Made by a program: the position numbers and the translations under genes. Below, in pieces: positions 1 through 7,218 of a stretch of DNA of 52,294 bases; the stretch's first letter is position 1; each line of letters begins with the position of its first letter. Source of the DNA: Nitrososphaerota archaeon (GTDB taxonomy: Archaea > Thermoproteota > Nitrososphaeria > Nitrososphaerales > Nitrosopumilaceae). The notes beneath the pieces were generated by a model. That model saw nothing but the letters and a program-made list of their open reading frames with translations, was not told where the DNA came from and ran no database searches. The stretch is from assembly GCA_013288545.1 (NCBI GenBank), contig JABDBR010000007.1, forward strand, positions 1-52,294, read 5' to 3'.

Positions 1-344
1 AAGAAAAAAATGCCCTAGAGCAGTTACGTAAAGGCAATTTCAGAAATGCATCTGGAAATCTTGGATTAGACCAAGATTTGCCATATGATGCAAGTGTTAC
101 AATTTTTCTCATGGTAAACCTTGATAAAATTTTGGAGCATTTTGGAAATCGAGGATATAGAATCGCCCAGCTTGACGCCGCAATAACTGGAGGCAAGATG
201 TATCTTGCATCATATGCACTAGGCCTTGGTGCAACGGGGCTCACATTTTATGACGACATTGTATCCAATTTCTTTTCTCCCCATGCAGAGAACAAGGAAG
301 CCATGTTTTTAATAGCAATAGGAAAAAAAGAAAAACCTACTTAG
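1..344 (+). CDS. Nitroreductase/SagB-like oxidoreductase, C-terminal part (5'-truncated)
   Basis: The frame (codons from position 3) is open to the left window edge, so this is only the C-terminal ~113 residues of a larger protein. The visible part resembles the tail of SagB/ThcOx-type flavin nitroreductases: a hydrophobic helix, a GGKMYLASYALGLGATG stretch typical of the flavin-binding C-terminal half, then FYDD and a closing beta strand (MFLIAIGKK). A TTG at 78 is in frame but is not needed as a start, because coding continues upstream. The last 8 bases overlap the convergent 3'-phosphoesterase gene. The substrate cannot be inferred. Confidence 0.7.
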   Translation, partial: EKNALEQLRKGNFRNASGNLGLDQDLPYDASVTIFLMVNLDKILEHFGNRGYRIAQLDAAITGGKMYLASYALGLGATGLTFYDDIVSNFFSPHAENKEAMFLIAIGKKEKPT

Positions 345-783
345 AGTCATACTTCATTTTAAAAAATAACCAATTTTTTTCCTCTGATTCAAAGTGTACA
401 AGACAGTATTTTCCTTTCAACCTAGCGCCATGTATGTTGATTACAATTTTTTTGTCATTGTTTTCTATAATCTCAAAAGTTCCCTTGTCCCAAGTTTTGA
501 CCTGACCTGCACCATAATTTCCCTCGGGAATTTGTCCTTCAAACATGGCATATTCTATGGGATGATCATCAACTGATATTGCCAAGCGTCTTTCTCCAAT
601 TTTTTGAGGCGGCTCTTTTGGCAAGGCCCAGCTCTTCAGCGAATTGCCAATCTCAAATCTCAGATCCCAGTGAAGCTTGGAGGCGTGGTGTTCTTGGATT
701 ACATAGACAGGCCTGTCCAGGTAAGAATTGTCATATTGTTTGATTACATCATTGCAAAAGGATTCAGACGGCTCGTCTTCCAC
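337..783 (-). CDS. Stand-alone DNA-ligase-D-type 3'-phosphoesterase
   Basis: A 148-residue protein consisting only of the 3'-phosphoesterase (PE) domain that is otherwise fused to bacterial DNA ligase D. This domain removes 3'-phosphates and 3'-ribonucleotides from DNA ends during repair. QEHHASKLHWDLR (residues 30-42) supplies the H32-x5-H38-x-D40 metal/catalytic triad, matching H42/H48/D50 of Pseudomonas LigD. DDHPIEYAMFEG (72-83) gives the second active-site His (H74), and IPEGNYGAG is the usual glycine-rich loop. No ligase or polymerase domain is present, and no Ku or LigD gene is visible nearby. Archaeal single-domain PE proteins are known. It converges on the upstream nitroreductase gene with an 8-base overlap. 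Confidence 0.92.
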   Translation of the reverse strand: MEDEPSESFCNDVIKQYDNSYLDRPVYVIQEHHASKLHWDLRFEIGNSLKSWALPKEPPQKIGERRLAISVDDHPIEYAMFEGQIPEGNYGAGQVKTWDKGTFEIIENNDKKIVINIHGARLKGKYCLVHFESEEKNWLFFKMKYDSK

Positions 784-850
784 GGTACAGTATAGCGATT
801 GTTGTATTAGAAGAATTCTGAATGCTTATATTTTTACCATCTAGTTCAAG

Positions 851-1060
851 ATGAGTATGCATTCCAAGACAAGGTACATCATACTTGCCTTGCTGATTTT
901 GATACCATCGATTGTAAACTTGGGAGTGCCAATATACAACAGAGACTCGCCAGAATTATTCGGGCTGCCATTTTTCTATTGGTTCCAAACGTTTTGGCTT
1001 GTAGCATGTACCGGATTTTATCTTGGATATTCTAAACTAATGGAGAAAAAACATGATTAG
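851..1060 (+). CDS. DUF3311-type small membrane subunit of a solute symporter
   Basis: A 69-residue protein with two predicted membrane helices (about residues 8-27 and 40-60), resembling DUF3311. DUF3311 genes commonly sit just upstream of a sodium:solute symporter gene, as here. Its end overlaps the symporter start by 8 bases (1053-1060), indicating translational coupling. A TATA-like TTATATTTTT lies at 826-835. The usual ~26-base spacing points to transcription starting near 856, so the second in-frame ATG at 857 may be the real leaderless start. Confidence 0.8.
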   Translation: MSMHSKTRYIILALLILIPSIVNLGVPIYNRDSPELFGLPFFYWFQTFWLVACTGFYLGYSKLMEKKHD

Positions 1061-2552
1061 TTCAGACATGCTCATCGTATTTGTTTCATTGTTTATCGTA
1101 TTCATCGGATTAGGATTTTATGGCAAGTATTGGAGAAGAGGTGACCTAAATCACGTACACGAGTGGTCTTTGGCAGGAAGAAAACTTGGAACAACACTAG
1201 TTTTTTTCCTCATCGGGGCAGACCTGTACACTGCATACAGTTTTGTTGCAATCCCATCAGGAGTCTTTGCAAAAGGTTCACTGTACTTTTTTGCAATTCC
1301 ATACGTCATGCTAACTTTTGCAGTAGCACTTGTTGCAATGCCTAGACTCTGGACACTTGCAAAAGAAAAAGGATACATCACAGCATCAGATTTTGTCAAG
1401 GACAGGTTTGGCAGCAGAACACTTGCAATCATGATTGCAGTAACAGGAATTGTTGCAGAGTTGCCATACATTGCATTACAGATAGTTGGCATGCAAGCAG
1501 TGCTTACAGTAATGCTTGCGGGATATGCAAATGCGCAACTAGTTCAAGAGATTTCACTTCTTGTCGCTTTTGTAATTCTGGCTGCTTTTACATACACAAG
1601 TGGTCTGCGTGGTGCAACCCTGACTGCAATCTTCAAGGATATACTAGTGTGGATAACGGTAATTGCAATCATTGTGATAGTACCAATTACCATAGGAGGA
1701 TTTGGAAATGCGTTCAAGGCGGCAAGCAGTAGCTATGTCACACTGCCAGAAGATCTAGTTCCAGCATATGCTACACTCATTCTTGGAAGTGCACTTGCAT
1801 TGTATCTTTACCCGCATGCAATAAGCGGTGTTCTCAGTGCCCAGAGTGCACAAAAACTTCGTACCAGTACTGCATTGTTGCCCCTCTATGGCATAGGATT
1901 GGCAGTACTTGCACTCATGGGAGTACTGGTCTATGCAGTTCCAGGGGCAATGAATTTCTTGTCCGGCTTTCCTGCAAGTTCGCGTGGAATACTAGTTGTC
2001 CCTTCATTGATCCTATACTCCTTGCCAAGTTGGTTCTCAGGGGTAGCCTTGCTTGGAGTCTTTGTCGGAGGCCTAGTGCCTGCAGCAATCATGGCAATGG
2101 CCCAGGCAAACCTTTTGACTAGAAATATCATCAAGGAAATAAAACCAAATCTCTCAGACAAGTCAGAGATTAGAATAACAAAGGCAGCATCAACTGTCTT
2201 CAAGTTTGTAGCTTTAGGTTTTGTGTTTTCAGTTCCTGCAACTTATGCAATTTCATTACAGTTGCTTGGAGGAATATTGATTGCACAGATTTTGCCTGCA
2301 GTATTTTGCGGGTTGTATGTAAAATCACTAAGAAAGGTGCCGCTGATAATAGGCCTTTTTGTTGGAATAATTTCCGGAATACTAATGGTAGAGTTTACAA
2401 ACAGTTTTGGTCAGTTGACATCATCTCTTCTGAAAACAGCTTTTGGTCCAATATACATTGCAGTCATAGCACTTGGAATCAATCTTGTAATATCATTTGG
2501 AGGAAGCCTGATACAGAAAAAAATGGATTCCAAAAAAGAAACAGCGCAATAA
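1053..2552 (+). CDS. Sodium:solute symporter (SSS) family permease
   Basis: A 499-residue integral membrane protein with about 13 hydrophobic helices, the SSS (LeuT-fold) size and pattern. N-terminal landmarks include HEWSLAGRKLGTTLVFFLIG and AYSFVAIPSGVF. The motif YPHAISGVLSAQSAQKLR in the middle is typical of the PanF/MctP branch, which moves monocarboxylates, pantothenate or similar organic anions with sodium. The pairing with a DUF3311 partner favours this branch over the urea transporter DUR3. The start overlaps the DUF3311 gene. GGAG at 1041-1044, inside that gene, may serve as ribosome-binding site. Substrate unknown; an organic acid would be notable in an autotroph. Confidence 0.9.
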   Translation: MISSDMLIVFVSLFIVFIGLGFYGKYWRRGDLNHVHEWSLAGRKLGTTLVFFLIGADLYTAYSFVAIPSGVFAKGSLYFFAIPYVMLTFAVALVAMPRLWTLAKEKGYITASDFVKDRFGSRTLAIMIAVTGIVAELPYIALQIVGMQAVLTVMLAGYANAQLVQEISLLVAFVILAAFTYTSGLRGATLTAIFKDILVWITVIAIIVIVPITIGGFGNAFKAASSSYVTLPEDLVPAYATLILGSALALYLYPHAISGVLSAQSAQKLRTSTALLPLYGIGLAVLALMGVLVYAVPGAMNFLSGFPASSRGILVVPSLILYSLPSWFSGVALLGVFVGGLVPAAIMAMAQANLLTRNIIKEIKPNLSDKSEIRITKAASTVFKFVALGFVFSVPATYAISLQLLGGILIAQILPAVFCGLYVKSLRKVPLIIGLFVGIISGILMVEFTNSFGQLTSSLLKTAFGPIYIAVIALGINLVISFGGSLIQKKMDSKKETAQ

Positions 2553-2586
2553 ACTGGTTATAAAAATTTAGAAAATGGTTTTACGA

Positions 2587-3147
2587 TTACTCGTATTCCA
2601 TCAGTTTCTTTTCTTCTAATAATGTATGAAGATTGTGGACTGCACGATAAACTTCGGCTTCTTTCTTTGTTCCAGTGCACACTAGTTTTCCAGATGCAAA
2701 GATAAGAACCACTGAACGTGGGTCAAGCATTCTATGTATCAGACCTGGAAATTGTTCAGGTTCATACATACTTCTTGGAAGACTGCGTGCAGCTTTTTCC
2801 AAGTGAACTTTACCGCCAAGGCTAACAGAAGCTACGATGTTTTGAATTGTAATTTCTGGATTTTTCTTTATCTTTATCTTGCCTTTTCGGAGCCTTTGCA
2901 CTACTGTATTTACAGCGTTTACTGCTGCTTCTTCGGATTTTGAGCCAGTACAAACCATTTTACCTGAGCTGAAGATCAGTGTCGCAGTTTTTGGAGATTT
3001 TAATCTAAAAACCAGACCTGGGAACTGTTCAGGATGGTATTCAACGTCTGGGAATTCTTTTGTAATTGCTACAAGATCAATTTTTTGGTCTACTGAAGCA
3101 GAGGCAACCACATTTACGATGTCGACAATCGGTTTTGTTTGCGGCAT
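2587..3147 (-). CDS. tbp: TATA-box-binding protein
   Basis: A 186-residue general transcription factor that binds promoter TATA boxes and recruits TFB and RNA polymerase. Two imperfect ~90-residue repeats are visible. Repeat 1 has IVNVVASASV, EYHPEQFPGLVFRLKSPK and IFSSGKMVCTGSKS. Repeat 2 has IQNIVASVSLGGKV, YEPEQFPGLIHRM and IFASGKLVCTGTK. The C-terminus is acidic (EEKKLMEYE), common in archaeal TBPs. It is monocistronic and reads away from a divergent intergenic region whose centre is a 26-bp palindrome. Its TATA box appears to be the half of that palindrome at about 3170-3178, 26 bases upstream of the ATG, so the message is probably leaderless. Confidence 0.97.
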   Translation of the reverse strand: MPQTKPIVDIVNVVASASVDQKIDLVAITKEFPDVEYHPEQFPGLVFRLKSPKTATLIFSSGKMVCTGSKSEEAAVNAVNTVVQRLRKGKIKIKKNPEITIQNIVASVSLGGKVHLEKAARSLPRSMYEPEQFPGLIHRMLDPRSVVLIFASGKLVCTGTKKEAEVYRAVHNLHTLLEEKKLMEYE

Positions 3148-3154
3148 TTAAATA

Positions 3155-3180
3155 GGTTATAAATGGTACCATATATAACC
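3155..3180. promoter_or_regulatory. 26-bp near-perfect palindrome in the tbp promoter
   Basis: The 26 bases from GGTTATA to TATAACC, centred on GGTACC, pair in 12 of 13 symmetric positions; the only mismatch is A3162/A3173. Each arm contains a TATA-like element (TTTATAACC and GGTTATATAT on the minus strand). The outer one is at -24 to -33 of the tbp start codon, and the inner one lies between it and the start. This layout fits a core promoter overlapping an operator, possibly for autoregulation by TBP or for a dimeric repressor. Function is inferred. Confidence 0.7.
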
Positions 3181-3351
3181 AATTACATAACTCCCATGAC
3201 TGGAAAGGTAAAAGATCTTACAGTGAGGTTTCAAGACAAGAATAATTCGATCTAAGAATTGATCGTCATATCATGCATCTAGATAATTTTCAAAATAGGT
3301 TCAAGTTATCAAGACAACATGTTTACTACAAACTCGGTCTATAATTATGAT

Positions 3352-3588
3352 ATGATGAATACCAAGTACATGGCAATACCTGCAATGCTTTTTTTGATTT
3401 TTGGATTAGGCAATGCTTTTGCATTAACAGAATATCAGCCTGTAATATTTGTGGGAAACATGTCACAGATCTATTCTCAGATGCCAGCATTTCATGGATA
3501 TACCCAAGAATTTCTTGCAAGTACTACCATCACGCAAATATGTAACGATGCAAGCCAGGATGGAGTCAAGCTAGACTATTGCAAGTAA
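3352..3588 (+). CDS. Small secreted protein of unknown function
   Basis: About 78 residues. It opens with a signal-peptide-like segment (MMNTKYMAIPAMLFLIFG then GNAFA) and continues with a short extracellular part containing two cysteines (ICNDA and LDYCK). No family is recognised. The frame is open from 3319. TATAATTAT at 3340-3348 would place a leaderless start near ATG 3370, while ATG 3352 gives a better positively charged signal-peptide start; the choice is unsettled. Confidence 0.6.
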   Translation: MMNTKYMAIPAMLFLIFGLGNAFALTEYQPVIFVGNMSQIYSQMPAFHGYTQEFLASTTITQICNDASQDGVKLDYCK

Positions 3589-3700
3589 TCAAAGATTTTG
3601 CAAGATGTCAAAACTAGATCAAGTATAAAATATCTCCCAAGAAAAACGTCTCATGTAATTTTCATGGTATATATTTTGGCAAAAAATCATTCAATATCAA

Positions 3701-4051
3701 ATGCGTTCTAATTCTCATGGAAAATCCAGCGACGATGAACAAGGTTCAGAGATCTCCAAAATAAAAAATGAAATGGATACCGCGGACAAGATATTTTACA
3801 AGGAACTCTCAAGCAAGTACTTTATTTTGGATAAATTTAGCACTGAGCAATTAAAAGACATGTGCCAGAATCTTCTGGGAAGAGGTCCAGACATTGAGCA
3901 TTATGAAGACAAGGTCACAAGAAAGACAAGGGAGTTGCCCCAGTACAAGGAAGACTATATTCATTTTATCATAGAAGAGTTTCGATTCTCTAAGATCAAA
4001 GAATATGCGCTAGAAAAACACATAGTTACCAGCCAGTTTTTTGAGAAATAA
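3701..4051 (+). CDS. Conserved hypothetical protein, highly charged
   Basis: A 116-residue soluble protein with no signal peptide or membrane segment and no recognised domain. The N-terminus is polar and probably disordered (residues 1-25). The rest is helical and charged, with a single Cys and several aromatic/charged repeats such as YKEDYIHFIIEEFRF. It probably belongs to a Thaumarchaeota-restricted family. It converges on the propeller gene at 4063-5496. Confidence 0.6.
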   Translation: MRSNSHGKSSDDEQGSEISKIKNEMDTADKIFYKELSSKYFILDKFSTEQLKDMCQNLLGRGPDIEHYEDKVTRKTRELPQYKEDYIHFIIEEFRFSKIKEYALEKHIVTSQFFEK

Positions 4052-4062
4052 CAGGCACAAAA

Positions 4063-5496
4063 CTAGTTGTTTTGGATGGATAAATCAAGAAATTTTGTTT
4101 TTGTTACAAACCCGTCAGATGCACTGATTCCAACGGTATAATTCCCAGGAGTGACTTTATCGCCATTTACAAGCAGTTGAACGGTACCATCATGGGAGAC
4201 ATCCACACCATTAGAAGAGAATTTGACTTCCAAGTTGCCAAGCTCAGCAGTGGACGTAATTGAGCTAGAGGCGTTCAGATAGAGTTTGCCAGAGAGATTA
4301 GCATCGCCCTTGATTTCCAAGTCAACAACACCAGTCTTGCCATGCTCTAGTGTGATTTGTGTAGTATTGAGATTGATTTCAAAAGGAATTGTTGTGTGAC
4401 CGTTTATCATTCCAACTTTATCAGTATTCCATTCTGAGAACCAAAGAATTTTTTCATCATGCGGGTCTTGTGAAATGTTCAGAGGGTATGTAAGATAGCC
4501 ATCTTTTGGCAACGATGGGACATTATATTCTGTCAGGGTTTTATTGGTCAAGTCAAAACGTCCAATCTTATTTCCCTGGTGTTCATTGAACCACAAAACT
4601 TTAGGATCGTGTGCTCCACGAATCCAGAAAGGAAGTGTAATGGTGTGAAAACCATTTTGAGCTGTGGGATATCGTATAACCTTCCCACTACTAATATCAT
4701 AACTAGTGAGAAAGCTTGTACCATGTTCAGTTAGCCACAGAGTGTTGTTGTACACCAACAAATCAGTCGGAGTTGAAAACAATGTAATGTTATCTTTTGG
4801 AATACTCTGAATTATCGAGATGCCCTTTACAGAGTTATTTTCTTGATTTATTTTATACTGGAGAATATTTTGAGAGCCTACACCAGCTATCCATATGGAA
4901 TCATTTTGAAGAAATATTCCTGCAGGATTTGTATGAGAGCCTACATCAAAAGCAGATATTTTGTAGATATCATTTTGTGATTTTTCTATGACACCTGCAG
5001 TGTCTCCACGCAGTGTGGTAAACCAGATTTTACCATCATTTCCTGCCTTCATCTGAAATGGCGCCCCAGTCTCTGACAGATACGAATCAAAAGTACTGCT
5101 TGCTGGATCAAACCTCCAAATCGATGTTGTTCCAAGCGAAGAGAGCCATATTTTTCCATCACTATCTTGTACGATTGCCCAAACCATTGTAGAGTTACCC
5201 GCATTTCCAAGCGTTGTCCCACTCTTGATCTCATAGTTTTTCACCTGTCCACTTGATGGATCAACAGAGTAAAGCGTAGCGTTCTTTGAGGCAACCCAAA
5301 CCAATCCAGCATTATCCACAACTAGACCATTTGGAGCAGAACCAGCAGGCATCAAGTATTCTTTCACATATGGATCTTCTTTTCCAGATACTAGATTAAG
5401 TGACAATTCTTGTTTTTGAAAACTCTGATCAATGTATACAGATATGATTACTGCAATGGCAACTATTCCAATTATCACAATTTTTTTTGATGTCAA
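4063..5496 (-). CDS. Membrane-anchored Vgb/streptogramin-lyase-like beta-propeller protein
   Basis: A 477-residue protein with an N-terminal hydrophobic anchor (about residues 5-24) and an extracellular body. Residues ~40-370 hold repeated blades with the signatures NGLVVDNAGLVWVASKN, DGKIWLSSLGTTSIWRFDP and NDSIWIAGVGSQN, typical of virginiamycin-B-lyase/NHL-like propellers. Residues ~375-477 form an Ig-like beta domain. In archaea such propellers are generally surface binding modules rather than antibiotic lyases, so no enzymatic role is claimed. The same propeller type is fused to CopC-CopD at 20935-23937, suggesting a shared cell-surface role. Confidence 0.8.
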   Translation of the reverse strand: MTSKKIVIIGIVAIAVIISVYIDQSFQKQELSLNLVSGKEDPYVKEYLMPAGSAPNGLVVDNAGLVWVASKNATLYSVDPSSGQVKNYEIKSGTTLGNAGNSTMVWAIVQDSDGKIWLSSLGTTSIWRFDPASSTFDSYLSETGAPFQMKAGNDGKIWFTTLRGDTAGVIEKSQNDIYKISAFDVGSHTNPAGIFLQNDSIWIAGVGSQNILQYKINQENNSVKGISIIQSIPKDNITLFSTPTDLLVYNNTLWLTEHGTSFLTSYDISSGKVIRYPTAQNGFHTITLPFWIRGAHDPKVLWFNEHQGNKIGRFDLTNKTLTEYNVPSLPKDGYLTYPLNISQDPHDEKILWFSEWNTDKVGMINGHTTIPFEINLNTTQITLEHGKTGVVDLEIKGDANLSGKLYLNASSSITSTAELGNLEVKFSSNGVDVSHDGTVQLLVNGDKVTPGNYTVGISASDGFVTKTKFLDLSIQNN

Positions 5497-5625
5497 TTTA
5501 TCCTAGATTCAATTGCCAAGTCTGTATTATTAGTCTCTCTTTGAAACCACAGGTTACATAACATTTCCATGTTTTGATTTGGAAAATACAGGCAACATAA
5601 TATATCAAAACACCCTAATTGTTTT

Positions 5626-6150
5626 GTGAAGAAGCGGTTCTATCTCTTTTTGCCAATTTATTTGAGTTTCTTTGTAGGGCTTGGAGTATACGAAATTTTA
5701 CACCCTCCTTTTAGCACAGACTCGGCAAGGATTGGAGATTACGAGGTCAAGGTGGAAACCACCCCTCCAGTCCCAGAAGTAGGAAAGGACACAATAGTTC
5801 ATTTCATAGTTTTGGACCAAAATGGAAACCCTGTTGACAATTTTAGAATGGGTGTTCAGATTTATTATAATGACAACATGGTAAGCTCATTTCCCCCTGC
5901 AGACCATGACTTGGGAAAATGGGATTTGGATTACACATTCAAGGAACCTGGAAATCACGTGATCAGAGTTGATCTGGTTGATTTCAAAAATGGTGGAATG
6001 TTATCATACACATTCAACATGGGCGTACTTAATTTCTACATGAATCTGTTTACGTATCTAGTAATAGCAGGACTTGCAGGTGCAGGCGGCATCCTAATTG
6101 CCATAATCATATTTCAGAAAAAACTCTGGCCCAAGAAAAGTAAAACATAG
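5626..6150 (+). CDS. Membrane protein with extracellular Ig/FixH-like domain
   Basis: 174 residues with a GTG start. An N-terminal membrane helix (residues ~5-25) is followed by an extracellular beta-rich domain (VGKDTIVHFIVLDQNGNPVD, DLGKWDLDYTF, GNHVIRVDLVDF). A C-terminal membrane helix (about 143-163) and a basic tail (KKLWPKKSKT) complete it. The domain resembles YtkA/FixH-like Ig folds that often occur with copper and respiratory proteins; this is suggestive only. Its end abuts the GC-rich RNA candidate. Confidence 0.65.
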   Translation: MKKRFYLFLPIYLSFFVGLGVYEILHPPFSTDSARIGDYEVKVETTPPVPEVGKDTIVHFIVLDQNGNPVDNFRMGVQIYYNDNMVSSFPPADHDLGKWDLDYTFKEPGNHVIRVDLVDFKNGGMLSYTFNMGVLNFYMNLFTYLVIAGLAGAGGILIAIIIFQKKLWPKKSKT

Positions 6151-6245
6151 GGCGTGGTCCTTTCGTGCAGGGATGCTTGGAGATTACCTCCTCTGGAATC
6201 ATCGCCATTGCGTGAATTCTCTTTAAACTCCCGCCGGACCACGCA
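6151..6245. ncRNA. Candidate structured RNA (GC-rich, closed by 9-bp stem)
   Basis: This ~95-base block is clearly GC-rich in an AT-rich intergenic region. GCGTGGTCC at 6152-6160 pairs perfectly with GGACCACGC at 6236-6244. Smaller hairpins lie inside, such as GGAG-ATTAC-CTCC (about 6179-6191) and GCA-GGGA-TGC (6168-6177). It matches no tRNA (no T-loop consensus), and the strand cannot be decided because the main stems form on both. The minus strand also has an open frame here, but with no start codon and a stop just upstream. Confidence 0.5.
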
Positions 6246-6451
6246 TCGTCAAGCCATCTGATGTGACTCTACGATCACAGTTATATTATAATTTCAAATT
6301 ATTTAAGAATTTATGTGAAAAATTTATCTATAAAATCATTACATAAAATACTTGCAGAAATATAGAGTTTTCTAGTAATTATCACATTTCCGGTACATCT
6401 CTGAATAACCCTCATGTCATCACATCAACCCTTGGATAGTCAAAAGATAAT

Positions 6452-6646
6452 TCACTCAAGCATGTTCCAGAATCTTGAATATCGAAACAGTCCAACCCAT
6501 CCAGATATGAAAGAAATAATGGACAAGGCAAACAGTAGATACATCTCTCTTTTGCGATGTGCAAGATCAAGATTCAGAAAAATAAATGCCCCCAGTCCTA
6601 TCAGACCAAAAAAAAGCACCAGTCTTCCAAGTCGCTTGAAATTCAA
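6452..6646 (-). CDS. Small two-helix membrane protein
   Basis: 64 residues: a basic start (MNFKRLGR), membrane helix 1 (about 9-26), a charged loop (DLAHRKREMY), helix 2 (about 36-53) and a short tail. The clear hydrophobic topology identifies this strand as coding rather than the overlapping plus-strand frame. Function unknown. It lies about 270 bases downstream of msrA on the same strand. Confidence 0.65.
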   Translation of the reverse strand: MNFKRLGRLVLFFGLIGLGAFIFLNLDLAHRKREMYLLFALSIISFISGWVGLFRYSRFWNMLE

Positions 6647-6733
6647 TTATGGATACATTCCCCAGTAGGATATAAAACAGATCTGGCTTTTACTAGTTTC
6701 ATAAAATAATTCCATGTATCAAAAACTGTAAGA

Positions 6734-7186
6734 CTAGACAATTCCGCACTTTTCATAATATTGCTGGTGATAGTTTTCTGCCTTGTAAAATTCTGTTGCT
6801 GGTACCACCTCAGTTACAATTTTTCTGCCATATTTTCCTGACTTTTCGACATTTTCTAAGGATTGTTTTGCCTCTTTTTCCTGCTCGGATGTATGGTAAA
6901 AAACGGCTGACCTGTACTGGGTTCCAACATCTGGTCCCTGTCTGTTTAGTGTTGTCGGGTCGTGGTTATTCCAAAAGATATCAAGAACTTCACCATATGA
7001 GATTTTTGCCGGATCATATTCCACTTGTACAACTTCGGCATGCCCAGTAGTATCAGTGCAGACATCCTCATAGGTGGGGTTTTTTGTCTTTCCTCCCATG
7101 TAACCAACACTTGTTGATGTTATCCCTTTTTTTCTAAAAACATGTTCTATACACCAAAAACATCCTGCGCCAAAGGTAGCTTTCAT
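6734..7186 (-). CDS. msrA: Peptide-methionine (S)-S-oxide reductase MsrA
   Basis: A 150-residue enzyme that reduces methionine-S-sulfoxide in proteins, repairing oxidative damage. The catalytic GCFWC motif is at residues 8-12 with Cys9 as nucleophile. Family blocks VGYMGGKTKNPTYEDVCTDT and GHAEVVQVEYDP follow, then NNHDPTTLNRQGPDVGTQYR. Cys147 near the C-terminus (YYEKCGIV) is the likely resolving cysteine. Length is normal for a single-domain MsrA, and no MsrB is fused or adjacent. It lies 32 bases downstream of the secreted protein gene on the same strand. Confidence 0.97.
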   Translation of the reverse strand: MKATFGAGCFWCIEHVFRKKGITSTSVGYMGGKTKNPTYEDVCTDTTGHAEVVQVEYDPAKISYGEVLDIFWNNHDPTTLNRQGPDVGTQYRSAVFYHTSEQEKEAKQSLENVEKSGKYGRKIVTEVVPATEFYKAENYHQQYYEKCGIV

Positions 7187-7218
7187 AAATTACATTTCAC
7201 CTTCACTGGAATTAAATC

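Noticed and set aside
2971-2984. CTGAAGA-like hammerhead core on the plus strand antisense to tbp
   Set aside because: It lies inside tbp, and no stem II or GAAA partner is present.
3196-3255. 19-codon frame starting MTGKVKDL in the tbp divergent gap
   Set aside because: Too short, with no family or ribosome-binding evidence; it may be a remnant.
4063-5496. Antibiotic (streptogramin) lyase function
   Set aside because: The similarity is to the propeller fold only; it is membrane-anchored with an extra Ig-like domain and no evidence for lyase chemistry.
6151-6262. Minus-strand open frame through the GC-rich block, weakly BolA-like in wording
   Set aside because: No start codon, a stop just upstream, and the 9-bp closing stem is better explained by RNA structure.
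6414-6668. 84-codon plus-strand frame
   Set aside because: It overlaps the minus-strand two-helix membrane protein, whose hydrophobic topology is convincing; the plus translation is polar and low-complexity.
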